A stretch of 39,974 nt of DNA from Bacillota bacterium (GTDB lineage: Bacteria > Bacillota > Bacilli > Alicyclobacillales > SLC66): positions 1 to 39,974 of the forward strand of contig JAJZCJ010000003.1 of NCBI GenBank assembly GCA_021846145.1, in the 5' to 3' direction. Positions 27,996-35,285 of this stretch are shown piece after piece (position 1 is the first letter of the stretch; every line of letters begins with the position of its first letter). The notes below the pieces were generated by a model. That model ran no database searches and was not told the origin of the DNA. It worked only from the letters and a program-made list of their open reading frames with translations. The translations under genes and the position numbers were made by a program.

Positions 27996-28592
27996 TTGGA
28001 CGGGATTTTCGTACATGAATCAGCATACATCGACGATGGAGCCAAAGTGGGCATAGGATCTTTTATATGGCATTTTTGTCATATAATGAATGGCGCGGAG
28101 ATCGGTGAGAATTGCAAATTTGGACAAAATGTTTTTGTGGCTAATCATGTAAAAATAGGAAATAACGTCAAAATCCAAAATAACGTCTCAGTTTATGAAG
28201 GTGTGACCTTAGAGGACGATGTCTTCTGCGGTCCGAGTATGGTATTTACCAACGTTAAAACGCCGCGCAGCGCAATCCTCCGCAATACATCTAGCGATTA
28301 TGTTCCGACGATGGTGAAACGCGGTGCCTCGATTGGAGCGAATGCAACCATCGTGGCTGGGATAACCCTTGGTGAATACAGTTTTGTGGCTGCCGGTTCT
28401 GTCGTTACCCGGGATGTTCCAGCGCACACGCTTGTCATGGGGGTGCCTGCACAAGCGGTTGGATGGATGTGCGAGTGCGGATGGAAGCTTCTTTTTATTG
28501 AAAATAAAGCTAAGTGTGACGCTTGCCATCGAACGTATCAACTAAATGACGATGCGCATTCGCCCATGGTCACACAAGTGCGAACCGAGTAA
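27996..28592 (+). CDS. UDP-2-acetamido-3-amino-glucuronate N-acetyltransferase (WbpD type) with zinc-ribbon tail
   Basis: Left-handed beta-helix acyltransferase of 198 residues, with hexapeptide repeats running from [15 protein letters not shown] through [15 protein letters not shown] to [14 protein letters not shown]. The segment [29 protein letters not shown] agrees closely with my recollection of WbpD, which acetylates the C3 amine of UDP-GlcNAc(3NH2)A. The C-terminus adds CECGW and CDACH pairs, a small zinc-ribbon-like element not present in P. aeruginosa WbpD as I recall it. TTG start at 27996 after GAGGGGG (27979-27985). It is the last gene of the island, followed by a strong terminator, and completes the four-enzyme set with WbpA, WbpB and WbpE types. 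Confidence 0.9.
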   Translation: MDGIFVHESAYIDDGAKVGIGSFIWHFCHIMNGAEIGENCKFGQNVFVANHVKIGNNVKIQNNVSVYEGVTLEDDVFCGPSMVFTNVKTPRSAILRNTSSDYVPTMVKRGASIGANATIVAGITLGEYSFVAAGSVVTRDVPAHTLVMGVPAQAVGWMCECGWKLLFIENKAKCDACHRTYQLNDDAHSPMVTQVRTE

Positions 28593-28640
28593 TGTTGAGA
28601 TAATTATGAATGAAATTGCTTAACCTTCGATGAATTGCGT

Positions 28641-28672
28641 CAGCCCCCTGGTTGGAGGGGGCTGTTTATTTA
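28641..28672 (+). terminator. Terminator of the polysaccharide island
   Basis: CAGCCCCCT (28641-28649) pairs perfectly with AGGGGGCTG (28656-28664) around a 6-base loop, followed by TTTATTTA. It ends the long plus-strand run and faces the convergent small reverse-strand gene. Confidence 0.9.
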
Positions 28673-29005
28673 CCACAAAAAAGCTAAAGCGAAAATCGAA
28701 GCAAATGCTAGCCACCAAAATAGCCATCCACCGTTCCACCATCCGTATCCGGGGCGATAAGGGCCGTATCCGCCGCCATATCCATAACCTGGATTACCCC
28801 ATGCTACTTGTTGTAAGGCTACTTCTACTTTGGTTTCATCGCTTGAATTGGCGTTGGCTAAGTGCGCAGGCACGTAATTTCTGGGTATTTTCATTAAAAC
28901 ACCTTGATTTTCCACTTGCTGTATAATGCCGCGGTGATATCCCCAAGGCGTTTGAAAATGTACCCATGAACCTTGCATTGTCATACATTGTTCGCGTACA
29001 TTCAT
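28670..29005 (-). CDS. Small Gly/Tyr/Trp-rich membrane protein, spore-type
   Basis: 111-residue protein of unrecognised family. Residues 11-42 (GSWVHFQTPWGYHRGIIQQV and following) look like a small beta-barrel domain of the kind found in short Bacillota spore or envelope proteins. Residues about 69-92 are a low-complexity stretch of Gly, Tyr, Pro and Trp, and the last 18 residues (LFWWLAFASIFALAFLW) form one hydrophobic helix. So it is probably a membrane-anchored protein with a flexible aromatic linker. GAGGAGG (plus 29014-29020) is 8 bases from the ATG. It is co-transcribed with the 38-residue gene directly upstream on the same strand. Confidence 0.7.
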   Translation of the reverse strand: MNVREQCMTMQGSWVHFQTPWGYHRGIIQQVENQGVLMKIPRNYVPAHLANANSSDETKVEVALQQVAWGNPGYGYGGGYGPYRPGYGWWNGGWLFWWLAFASIFALAFLW

Positions 29006-29020
29006 TCTACGTGCCTCCTC

Positions 29021-29137
29021 TTAATTAACGGGCACCGTTGTGCATTGTGTGGTGTAGCTTGGTACCAGCAAGAAGAAGAGCACAAAGATGATCAAGAATA
29101 CCACTGCCCAACGAGTATAGCCTCCGAAGACGCCCAT
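29021..29137 (-). CDS. 38-residue single-helix miniprotein, YjcZ-like
   Basis: Short gene that is easily missed. It encodes MGVFGGYTRW, then a hydrophobic helix (VVFLIIFVLFFLLV, residues 12-25) and a short TTQCTTVPVN tail. A Gly/Tyr-rich start followed by one strongly hydrophobic helix recalls the YjcZ family of sporulation membrane miniproteins. AAGGAGG (plus 29145-29151) lies 7 bases upstream of the ATG. It is followed 15 bases later by the 111-residue small membrane protein gene on the same strand. The function is unknown; a structural role in spore membranes is inferred from family and neighbours. Confidence 0.65.
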   Translation of the reverse strand: MGVFGGYTRWAVVFLIIFVLFFLLVPSYTTQCTTVPVN

Positions 29138-29375
29138 GTTATTTCCTCCTTCGCCTTTTCTTCTGAATCATTATTATCTAATGTCGGTGACTGCCGTGTG
29201 GGAAGGGCGTGCGCCTGTAAGCAAATAACTTGTGTAATCAAACAAACTGCGATGCGCCAAAATAGAATTGTGGGGCAATATTTAAATTTTCTTAATTATT
29301 TATTTATACTATCTTAACCTTTGTCCGGCAGCATGAGTATTGAGGATTACAAAATCATTCTGCCGGAGGTTGGAA

Positions 29376-31172
29376 ATGTTTAATGTAAGCCGACAAAATA
29401 TACGACTAAAAATCTTGGCAGGTTTTGGAGCGCTTTTGCTCTTACTGATTCTAAACAGTTTAGTTAATACTTGGAGTCAGTATCAAAATGCGGATTTAAC
29501 CAACCAACTGATTGCAAGCGAAAACCGTCTCAACATGGCCGAACTGTTAAATTACTACACACGCACGGCCAACTCAAACGGTGCTAACGAGATCCTCAGT
29601 CCTTATCCTTCCGTACAAGCACAATATAACCAATCATTTAATCAAAATGTGAATCTTGCTAGGCAACTTTTGCTGAAGATGAGAAACATGACGGAAAGTG
29701 GTTCTGACGAGGAATTGTTGAACCAGTTTCAAAACGCATGGTCAGACTTTCTCAGTATGGCAAATTCTGCATTAGGCTTTCTTTCAGAAGGAAGGCTGCA
29801 AAATGCCAGGGTAATCTATTCTCAAGTATCTTTTGATGCATTGGCAAAACCACTTGAAGTGTATTCTAGTCATCAGGTTCAGGATAATATTCGCTTGATA
29901 GCTAGTTTGCAATCCAATCGGGTGCGTACTACCATTATCGATTGGGTCGTTACAATAATGGCACTGTTTATAGGTATTTGGGTAGGGTGGATAGTTTCCA
30001 CACGAATATCGTCTGCCATCTTAGGACTACAAAAGCTTGCGCATCAAGTGGCCTCTGGCGATCTAAGAATTGACGAAAATTCAGTGAGACGAACGAAAGA
30101 TGAGTTAGGTGATTTGTCGCATTCCATGGAGGATATGGCCAAAAATTTAAGCCAGGTCATTGTGGGTGTGAAGCAAGCTGCTGGTGCATTAACAAATGCC
30201 TCGAACGATCTGAATGAAAATGCTGAAATGGCTATAGATTCAACTAGACACATGACGCTCGCTTCTAAAGAACTTGCTCAGGGGGCGAAAATTCAACTGT
30301 TCAATCATTCGCAAAGTGCTACTTCGATGGGAGAAATCGCCAAAGGACTAAAGGAAGTGGCTAGTGTATCGGCAGAATTGGCTGAGATCACGGCGCAATC
30401 GCAGACGGCATCAGTAAAAGGACAATCAAGACTCCAGCAAGCTTATGAACAAATGGAAAAAATTAATCAAGAGGTAGTGAAGACGTCAGATCATGCAGAG
30501 ACGCTTAATATTCAGTCGCAAAAGATTGGGGAAATGATTTCGGTCATTACTGAAATTGCGCAACAGACAAACCTTCTTTCCTTGAACGCCGCCATAGAAG
30601 CCGCAAGAGCAGGCGAACAAGGTCGCGGCTTCGCGGTAGTCGCCGAAGAGGTCAGAAAACTTGCGAATAATTCTGCAAAGTCCGCTTGGGAAATTACGAA
30701 AATTGTAGAGGAAATACAAAATCAGACGGCTTTTTCAGTAAAAGATATGAGGATTGTGGCTAAAGAATCGAGAATCGGTCTTGAAGTGATGAATGAAGCG
30801 GCGATGGATTTTCAATCACTATTGGCCTCAGCGCAAAAAAATCTTCTGCACGTTCAGGAATTTAAGCGAATCATTTTGGAAATGAGAGAGGCGGGAGATA
30901 TCGTTGCCCAATCTCTTGATGAAAGCAGAGTGATTTCCGAAGGTTTTTATGAAAATTCTCATTCCATGTCTGAAACCATCACCAGCCAAGAGTTCATTAT
31001 GACTGATGTTCATCAAGAAGCACAGAATTTACGTTCGGCCGCTCGCCATCTACAGGTGCTAATTGAAAAATTCCAAAATGTAGAACAAGATTCTATGAGT
31101 GATGTGATGCTCTCTGAAGTGCACTGTACGGTAAACACACATTTGTATGATGGGATCGGAGAACTGGTCTAA
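29376..31172 (+). CDS. Methyl-accepting chemotaxis protein
   Basis: Transmembrane chemoreceptor of 598 residues. TM1 is near residues 12-32 ([17 protein letters not shown]), followed by an extracytoplasmic four-helix-type sensor to about 190. TM2 ([21 protein letters not shown]) and a HAMP domain (about 213-265, ending [13 protein letters not shown]) come next. The long cytoplasmic coiled coil contains the highly conserved tip [38 protein letters not shown]. The ATG at 29376 is chosen for GGAGG (29365-29369) 6 bases upstream. The ligand is unknown. It stands alone with its own terminator. Motility genes are not in the window. Confidence 0.95.
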   Translation: MFNVSRQNIRLKILAGFGALLLLLILNSLVNTWSQYQNADLTNQLIASENRLNMAELLNYYTRTANSNGANEILSPYPSVQAQYNQSFNQNVNLARQLLLKMRNMTESGSDEELLNQFQNAWSDFLSMANSALGFLSEGRLQNARVIYSQVSFDALAKPLEVYSSHQVQDNIRLIASLQSNRVRTTIIDWVVTIMALFIGIWVGWIVSTRISSAILGLQKLAHQVASGDLRIDENSVRRTKDELGDLSHSMEDMAKNLSQVIVGVKQAAGALTNASNDLNENAEMAIDSTRHMTLASKELAQGAKIQLFNHSQSATSMGEIAKGLKEVASVSAELAEITAQSQTASVKGQSRLQQAYEQMEKINQEVVKTSDHAETLNIQSQKIGEMISVITEIAQQTNLLSLNAAIEAARAGEQGRGFAVVAEEVRKLANNSAKSAWEITKIVEEIQNQTAFSVKDMRIVAKESRIGLEVMNEAAMDFQSLLASAQKNLLHVQEFKRIILEMREAGDIVAQSLDESRVISEGFYENSHSMSETITSQEFIMTDVHQEAQNLRSAARHLQVLIEKFQNVEQDSMSDVMLSEVHCTVNTHLYDGIGELV

Positions 31173-31202
31173 AACGCTGTTCGGTCATTGAGCACTTACA
31201 TA

Positions 31203-31233
31203 AAAAAACCTGAAGGGAGTCCTTCAGGTTTTT
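31203..31233. terminator. Bidirectional terminator between convergent genes
   Basis: A-run, CCTGAAGG (31209-31216), loop GAGT, CCTTCAGG (31221-31228), T-run. The flanking A5/T5 make it functional in both directions, serving the chemoreceptor gene on the plus strand and the glutamine-rich gene on the minus strand. Confidence 0.92.
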
Positions 31234-31235
31234 CG

Positions 31236-31454
31236 CTAAGACATTGTGGTAGGAGGCTGGATTTGCTGGATGACTTGCTGTGCTTGTTGTAATTGTTGTT
31301 GTGCTTGTTGTAATTGTTGTTGTTGTTGACTATTGATACTAGTCGAAGACTGAGCTTGAAATTGTTGCAGTTGTTGTTGGGTCTGTTGAAGTGATTGCAC
31401 GGCTTGTTGTAGTTGCGGATGTTGTTGCGGTTGTTGTTGCGGTTGTTGAGCCAT
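31236..31454 (-). CDS. Glutamine-rich coiled-coil miniprotein (51% Gln)
   Basis: 72-residue protein in which 37 residues are glutamine. It starts MAQQPQQQPQQHPQ. Hydrophobic residues recur every seven positions in two blocks (L15, L22, L29 and L48, L55, I62), separated by a Ser/Thr/Asn linker (SSTSINS), so a helical hairpin or paired coiled coil is likely. The ATG at 31454 has AGGAGG (plus 31462-31467) 7 bases upstream, which rules out the longer in-frame start at 31508. No signal peptide or membrane segment. Similar Gln-rich small proteins occur as spore coat or structural components in Bacillota, but the family is not recognised here. Confidence 0.72.
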   Translation of the reverse strand: MAQQPQQQPQQHPQLQQAVQSLQQTQQQLQQFQAQSSTSINSQQQQQLQQAQQQLQQAQQVIQQIQPPTTMS

Positions 31455-31616
31455 TAGGTGACCTCCTGTGTAAAATAAGATTGGAATTACAAAATGTATT
31501 TTTACCAATCATCTACAATTTATGCCTAAGTTGATTGCGTGTTTTTTTCTTTCGGTCTAATATGGATAACGGACTGCAGCTAAAGTAGGTTTGGACAGGG
31601 GAGATTGGTTTACGCG

Positions 31617-32449
31617 ATGAGAATTTGGCAAATTATTATTGAGTTGATCGCCATTACCGTGGGTGCTGCCATGCTCGCTTTCGGCATCAATGATTTGGTA
31701 GTGCCAGCGCATCTTTTGGTCGGCGGATTAACAGGTATTTGTGTAATTTTTTACCATTTATTTAAATGGCCGGTGGGAACACAATTTTTTATTTATAATC
31801 TGCCACTTTTATTAGTGGGATTTAGATTTGTGGGGAAAAAATTTCTTGTCTACACGATCTATGCAGTGATCATTTCTTCTATATTTTTTGATTGGGTTCC
31901 CATTGTTCCTGTATGGACACACAATGTGCTTTTAGAGTCGATTTTCGGAGGGGCGATTTCTGGATTAGGAAGTGCCATGATGCTTCGTTTTGGAGGGTCT
32001 TCCGGAGGACTAGACATTCCTGCGCGAATTTTAGCGAAGAAAAAAAACTTTCCCATCGAACGTTTTTTTTGTTGGTGAATGCGGTGGTGGTGATTGTGTC
32101 GGCATACATGTTTAGTGCGCAACTAGCCTTATATACGCTGATCTCAATTTTTGTGGGGGCCAAAGCTTATGAATTTATGCTCACCCACGTCAATAAGCTT
32201 GCCGTGATGATTATCACGGATCATGGCGAAGTGATCACAGAAGCCGTGACACAAGAGTTGCCGCGCGGCGTGACCAAATGGGATGCTCACGGCGGATATA
32301 CTGGCGATCAGAAAACAGTAGTGTATTGCGTCATCATCAGCGCACAAATGCCTGATTTGCAACGCTTGGTAAAGCAGATTGATAAGGATGCGTTTATTAC
32401 GGTTAGTCCCACGCAAAATGTGATAGGCCAATTTTTACAAGTGTGGTGA
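31617..32449 (+). pseudogene. YitT-family membrane protein, interrupted by a one-base frameshift
   Basis: The first frame (31617-32078) encodes the YitT membrane domain: MRIWQIIIELIAITVGAAMLAFGIND, then GGLTGI and RFGGSSGGLDIPARILAKKK. The frame then changes, and from about 32071 to 32449 continues VNAVVVIVSAYMF with a complete C-terminal DUF2179 domain (HVNKLAVMIITDHGEVI to QNVIGQF). The break coincides with T8 at 32063-32070 and lies close to A8 at 32040-32047. One added T would restore a protein of about 277 residues, the normal YitT length. So this is either a sequencing or recent mutation, or a slippage site. Start is uncertain: GGGGAG (31598-31603) is 13 bases from ATG 31617. Confidence 0.8.
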
Positions 32450-32549
32450 AACAATTCAACAAAAAGCCTTGCTCAAGTTGTTTAACGGGCTCCATTTTGG
32501 AGTGGATAATGACTATGTGTTATTGAACTAACGGGCCGTTATGCGACAG

Positions 32550-32577
32550 ATGCCGTAACCTTCGGCGTTTATTTTTC
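32550..32577 (+). terminator. Terminator-like hairpin after the YitT gene
   Basis: ATGCCG (32550-32555) pairs with CGGCGT (32563-32568), one T-G wobble, with a 7-base loop, followed by TTATTTTT. The surrounding 100 bases hold two AACGGGC motifs and the small palindrome CTCCATTTTGGAG, and may be an old mobile-element scar. Confidence 0.5.
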
Positions 32578-32619
32578 GTCTAACGAGGAAAAACTGTAGG
32601 CACGAAAGGATGGATGGGA

Positions 32620-33390
32620 ATGGCGATACGTTGGCGGTACATGTTATCTATTCTACTACTATTCAGTTCGGGCGCCTTGTACGGGTGTGGGAGCAATGCT
32701 ACGGTCTCGAATCCCATTCCTGTTCTTAAAGCCCCGGCGGCGACCCGGGAAGCCCGGCATACGGTCTGGGTGCAGCCCGCAAAGGAGCGGTTTACTCCTG
32801 AAGCGTCGTGGCTGCTCCTGTCGGCAGACGAAGTGGCGAAGCGAGGAGCCGTGGGAAAACTGCCCCTGTTTGCCGGCGAACATGTTCGCCGCATGATGCC
32901 TCAATACGCCATGTCTGTTCTTCACGAAACGCAGAAGATTTCCAGATGGGATGCGTCGGGACAGGTCACGTACCGCTCGGATGATTTCAAGATTGTCGAT
33001 GCCTGGGAGGGGTTGCTGGGCGGAAAATCGTTCGTCTTGGACATGTATGAGAGTACGAAGGGGTCCAAGTTGTTTCTGATGGCCGAGGCATACAACCACC
33101 GCGTCGTGGATGCCACAGCTTTTGAGAAACCTGTCTATTGGATGGCGTTCACCGGACGGTATGTCGCCTTTGTGGTTCCGTATCCCACCACAGGATTCTA
33201 TGGAGCTCTGGATCTCACCACTGGAGAGCGGATTATCCAAAACGAGATGGCGAGAAAAATGGCCAACATGTGGGAAGTCACAGGTGGGCAACCCGGTAAC
33301 GTATACGGCCTGACCAAAGATGGATATGGATGGGGGCCGAGCTGCTCGATCCCCAGCGTGAATTACGAGCCATATATCTATTCGCATTGA
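32620..33390 (+). CDS. Putative lipoprotein of unknown family
   Basis: 256-residue protein with a lipoprotein signal: a basic start (MAIRWRY), hydrophobic LSILLLFSSGAL, and a lipobox LYGC around residue 23, then a Ser/Asn/Pro spacer. The rest is a globular domain rich in Trp, Tyr and charged residues, which I do not recognise. The base composition is higher in G+C than the flanks (63% in a sampled 60-base line), and an open frame also exists on the opposite strand because of that. The plus strand is chosen for the lipobox and the AAAGGA (32605-32610) upstream of the start; ATG 32614 is an alternative. It converges on the GH25-like gene. Confidence 0.62.
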   Translation: MAIRWRYMLSILLLFSSGALYGCGSNATVSNPIPVLKAPAATREARHTVWVQPAKERFTPEASWLLLSADEVAKRGAVGKLPLFAGEHVRRMMPQYAMSVLHETQKISRWDASGQVTYRSDDFKIVDAWEGLLGGKSFVLDMYESTKGSKLFLMAEAYNHRVVDATAFEKPVYWMAFTGRYVAFVVPYPTTGFYGALDLTTGERIIQNEMARKMANMWEVTGGQPGNVYGLTKDGYGWGPSCSIPSVNYEPYIYSH

Positions 33391-33446
33391 GCGGGATGCG
33401 TCGCTTCGCTCAGTGCGCAAAAAGGCCGATGTGGAGATCTGTTAGG

Positions 33447-33500
33447 CAGACGCTTGCGCGCCTGATCCCCGAAAGAGGGTGTCAGGCGCGCAAGCGTCTG
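33447..33500. terminator. 19-bp perfect hairpin between convergent genes
   Basis: Arms 33447-33465 and 33482-33500 are perfectly complementary over 19 bases, with a 16-base loop that itself contains CCC/GGG. It separates the lipoprotein gene from the converging GH25-like gene. Neither side has a strong T-tract, so it may act by structure alone or be an mRNA 3' stabiliser. Confidence 0.7.
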
Positions 33501-33508
33501 TTGGAAAC

Positions 33509-34306
33509 TCAGCTCGGTAGCGTGTTGGCCGCATCGATGTCGATGGAGCTCTGGTTACTGTAATACTGCCAGATCTGCGTCGCGACCCCGCCTAGAGACG
33601 GAGGAGTCCAATCCGGATAGCATTCCGAGGCCAGGGAATCGAACCAGTCCGCCAGCCACAAGTGCGATGTCAGCCCGGAAAAACTCATGTCGTTGGTGAT
33701 GGACGAGTAGTTCGAGGGGCTGATGTAAATGCCAGCGTGAAACGTGCCGCCGGACGGGAAGCTGATCGTGACAAGCTGTTCCACGAAGCCTTGAATCACC
33801 GCCCGATTGTAGGCGTACCACTCGCTGCCGTTGATGACGCCGTCTGCGCTGGTAAACCATCCCGCACCGCTGCCGGCCTCCACGTCTCCGAAAATAGTGG
33901 ACCGCTTGATATTAGGGTAGTTTCCCCAGGCTTGGGCGGCCGCATTCGCCTGAGCCGCACCCCAACTGAACGCTTCGTCCACGGTGGACACCGGGGTCAC
34001 CAGATATCCGTAGCCACAGTTGTGCTGCGCTTGCGAACTGGCTTCGTTAGCAAATTTCGGACCTATCAGGAACCAGTACCCGTAGGTGTTGTCCGAATTG
34101 TTTAGCGTGATCACGTCGCCGGCGTACGTATTGGTATTCCCTGTCGCGCCGTTGTTAGTCCACGTGGTGCAGTAGTAGTCCGACACGACGGTCGAATCAC
34201 CGGAAACGGTCCCCATGCCCATCTCACCGAGATAGAAGTAGTCAACGCAAGGGTCAGAGTATGGGCTGTAATTCGTGTCACAGCCGTGGTACGTTGCTTG
34301 TGCCAT
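33509..34306 (-). CDS. GH25/DUF1906-like glycoside hydrolase domain protein, no signal peptide
   Basis: 265-residue protein that reads as one TIM-barrel domain. TIFGDVEAGSG (D141, E143) is placed like the catalytic Asp-Glu of GH25 lysozymes, followed by the strand FHAGIYISPSNY, the HLWLADWFDS strand, and IWQYYS (245-250) with DIDAAN (256-261), as in GH25 C-termini. GH25 and DUF1906 enzymes usually cut peptidoglycan. The N-terminus (MAQATYHGCDTNYSPYSDPC) has no signal peptide. AAGGAG (plus 34315-34320) lies 8 bases upstream of the ATG. It is the next gene downstream of the split-sigma-like pair on the same strand, and G+C is high (67% in one sampled line). Substrate and release route are unknown. 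Confidence 0.7.
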   Translation of the reverse strand: MAQATYHGCDTNYSPYSDPCVDYFYLGEMGMGTVSGDSTVVSDYYCTTWTNNGATGNTNTYAGDVITLNNSDNTYGYWFLIGPKFANEASSQAQHNCGYGYLVTPVSTVDEAFSWGAAQANAAAQAWGNYPNIKRSTIFGDVEAGSGAGWFTSADGVINGSEWYAYNRAVIQGFVEQLVTISFPSGGTFHAGIYISPSNYSSITNDMSFSGLTSHLWLADWFDSLASECYPDWTPPSLGGVATQIWQYYSNQSSIDIDAANTLPS

Positions 34307-34410
34307 ACAGACATCTCCTTCTGGAGTATTCCACCCGGCTGGAGTGGTCAGGGATCTTCATCCCCTACTCTTAATACCGTTTTGACGCGTGATTTTTACT
34401 CACCCAATTT

Positions 34411-34791
34411 TTATTCATTCTCGAGTTCCCCCCGTATGTGACTGACGGCTTGCCTTTTGATTCGGCTGACTGTCTGCTGAGACAAGTCCATCTCGATGGC
34501 GATTTCTTGTTCACGTTTCCCTTCGATCACCAGCTTGGTCATGACCTCCCGCTCTCTTGGGTTCAGGGCATCCAAGAGCATGAGAACTTCCACCTCCCCG
34601 AAAGCTTCATCTGACGAAGGAGAAGGCAGGCTGTCCATCGGCTCATATCCCTCTGCATCCTCCACATTCAGTGTCAGAAGTTCGTGGCGATGAAGGCGGA
34701 CCATCTGGCGAAGGTAGTCTGCCTTCTTGGCCCGAAGAACGGTGCGGAGCCATTTTCGCATTTCAACCGAGGTTTGAGGCTTGCTTTTCAT
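34411..34791 (-). CDS. Sigma factor-like protein, region 4 (SigO/YvrI-like)
   Basis: 126-residue DNA-binding protein. The C-terminal part (LNPREREVMTKLVIEGKREQ, then IAIEMDLSQQTVSRIKRQAV) is a sigma-70 region 4 helix-turn-helix. The N-terminal part is basic and helical but has no recognisable region 2. Group members such as YvrI (SigO) of B. subtilis lack a full region 2 and need a small partner protein. The ATG at 34791 overlaps the stop of the upstream gene as ATGA, so the two are translated together. The GGAGG is 11 bases away. A TTG at 34809 could add six residues. It is followed by the GH25-like gene, a likely target (inference). Confidence 0.72.
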   Translation of the reverse strand: MKSKPQTSVEMRKWLRTVLRAKKADYLRQMVRLHRHELLTLNVEDAEGYEPMDSLPSPSSDEAFGEVEVLMLLDALNPREREVMTKLVIEGKREQEIAIEMDLSQQTVSRIKRQAVSHIRGELENE

Positions 34792-34997
34792 GCTGGATCG
34801 ATCCTCCAATTGGAAGAAGACGTGGCGTGAAACTGGGCTTCGTCGGCATTGAGAGCGAGGAGTTCGAAATATATCTTCTCACGGAGAAATTGAAAGCAGT
34901 CCTCGTCGAACCTGCCGACGATCCAACACTGTTTGCGCAAAGCCGGTTCCAATTCAAGTAGCCAGTGGACGGCTTCCGAGTGCAAAATCTCTGACAT
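34788..34997 (-). CDS. Small partner of split sigma factor (RsoA-like candidate)
   Basis: 69-residue acidic protein encoded directly upstream of the region 4-like gene and overlapping it by 4 bases (ATGA). It contains LRKQCWIVGRFDEDCFQFLR and then EKIYFELLAL. The DEDxxQ-type start followed by a hydrophobic helix is reminiscent of sigma region 2 helices that contact the RNA polymerase beta-prime subunit. B. subtilis RsoA is a region 2-like co-factor of similar size for SigO, so a comparable role is suggested (inference; sequence identity not tested). GGGGAG (plus 35006-35011) lies 8 bases upstream of the ATG. Other small acidic regulators remain possible. Confidence 0.5.
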   Translation of the reverse strand: MSEILHSEAVHWLLELEPALRKQCWIVGRFDEDCFQFLREKIYFELLALNADEAQFHATSSSNWRIDPA

Positions 34998-35024
34998 TTT
35001 TCGGTCTCCCCTGACAGTCTGTTT

Positions 35025-35285
35025 TCGGCAATTCAAAAGTGCAGTATTTGGCAGCCAAGAATTATACAAAGTTCTTCGTTTTTATACACAAAATCATGGT
35101 GCTTGACACGGAGCCTCTGTGGGTGTAATTCATGCAAGAAAGGCCATGTTATAGTTCTTGCAGGCATCAAACAGTCTATTACACCCACCTCACCGTATAA
35201 AGCACCATGATTTTTTATGCGCATACTGTTGTATGGTCAAGACTGCCAAATCCTGCACTTTTACTTTGCCATAAACACAGTCACA
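35025..35285. repeat. Long nested palindrome, about 250 bp
   Basis: The two halves are imperfect inverted copies. Perfect arms include 35090-35104 with 35200-35214 (15 bases), 35119-35129 with 35178-35188 (11 bases) and 35133-35140 with 35155-35162 (8 bases). Farther out, AAAAGTGCAGNATTTGGCAG (from about 35035) matches its inverse at about 35245-35264 with one mismatch. It could fold as a large cruciform or RNA hairpin. It resembles a MITE-like or palindromic element and marks the edge of the GC-rich accessory block. It may carry the promoter of the sigma-like genes (TATAAT at plus 35061-35066, reverse strand). Confidence 0.72.
35061..35066 (-). promoter_or_regulatory. Candidate -10 element of the sigma-like operon
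   Basis: A perfect reverse-strand TATAAT lies inside the left arm of the palindrome, 64 bases before the start of the 69-residue gene. No good -35 matches at 16-18 bases, so activity is uncertain or assisted by a regulator. Confidence 0.35.

Noticed and set aside
31260..31450. TTGTTG-rich low-complexity stretch suggesting a tandem DNA repeat
   Set aside because: It is explained by CAA/CAG codons of the glutamine-rich gene on the reverse strand; the unit is not exactly periodic.
32450..32580. Possible insertion-element ends (two AACGGGC motifs and a short palindrome)
   Set aside because: No transposase, no clear terminal repeats and no target duplication can be demonstrated; only a terminator-like hairpin is annotated.
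32659..33420. 253-codon open frame on the reverse strand opposite the lipoprotein gene
   Set aside because: The plus-strand frame has a lipobox signal peptide and a ribosome binding site; the reverse frame has neither and reads as Arg/His/Pro-rich noise expected in GC-rich DNA.
35033..35224. 63-codon reverse-strand frame across the palindrome
   Set aside because: It merely translates one arm of the inverted repeat and has no independent support.
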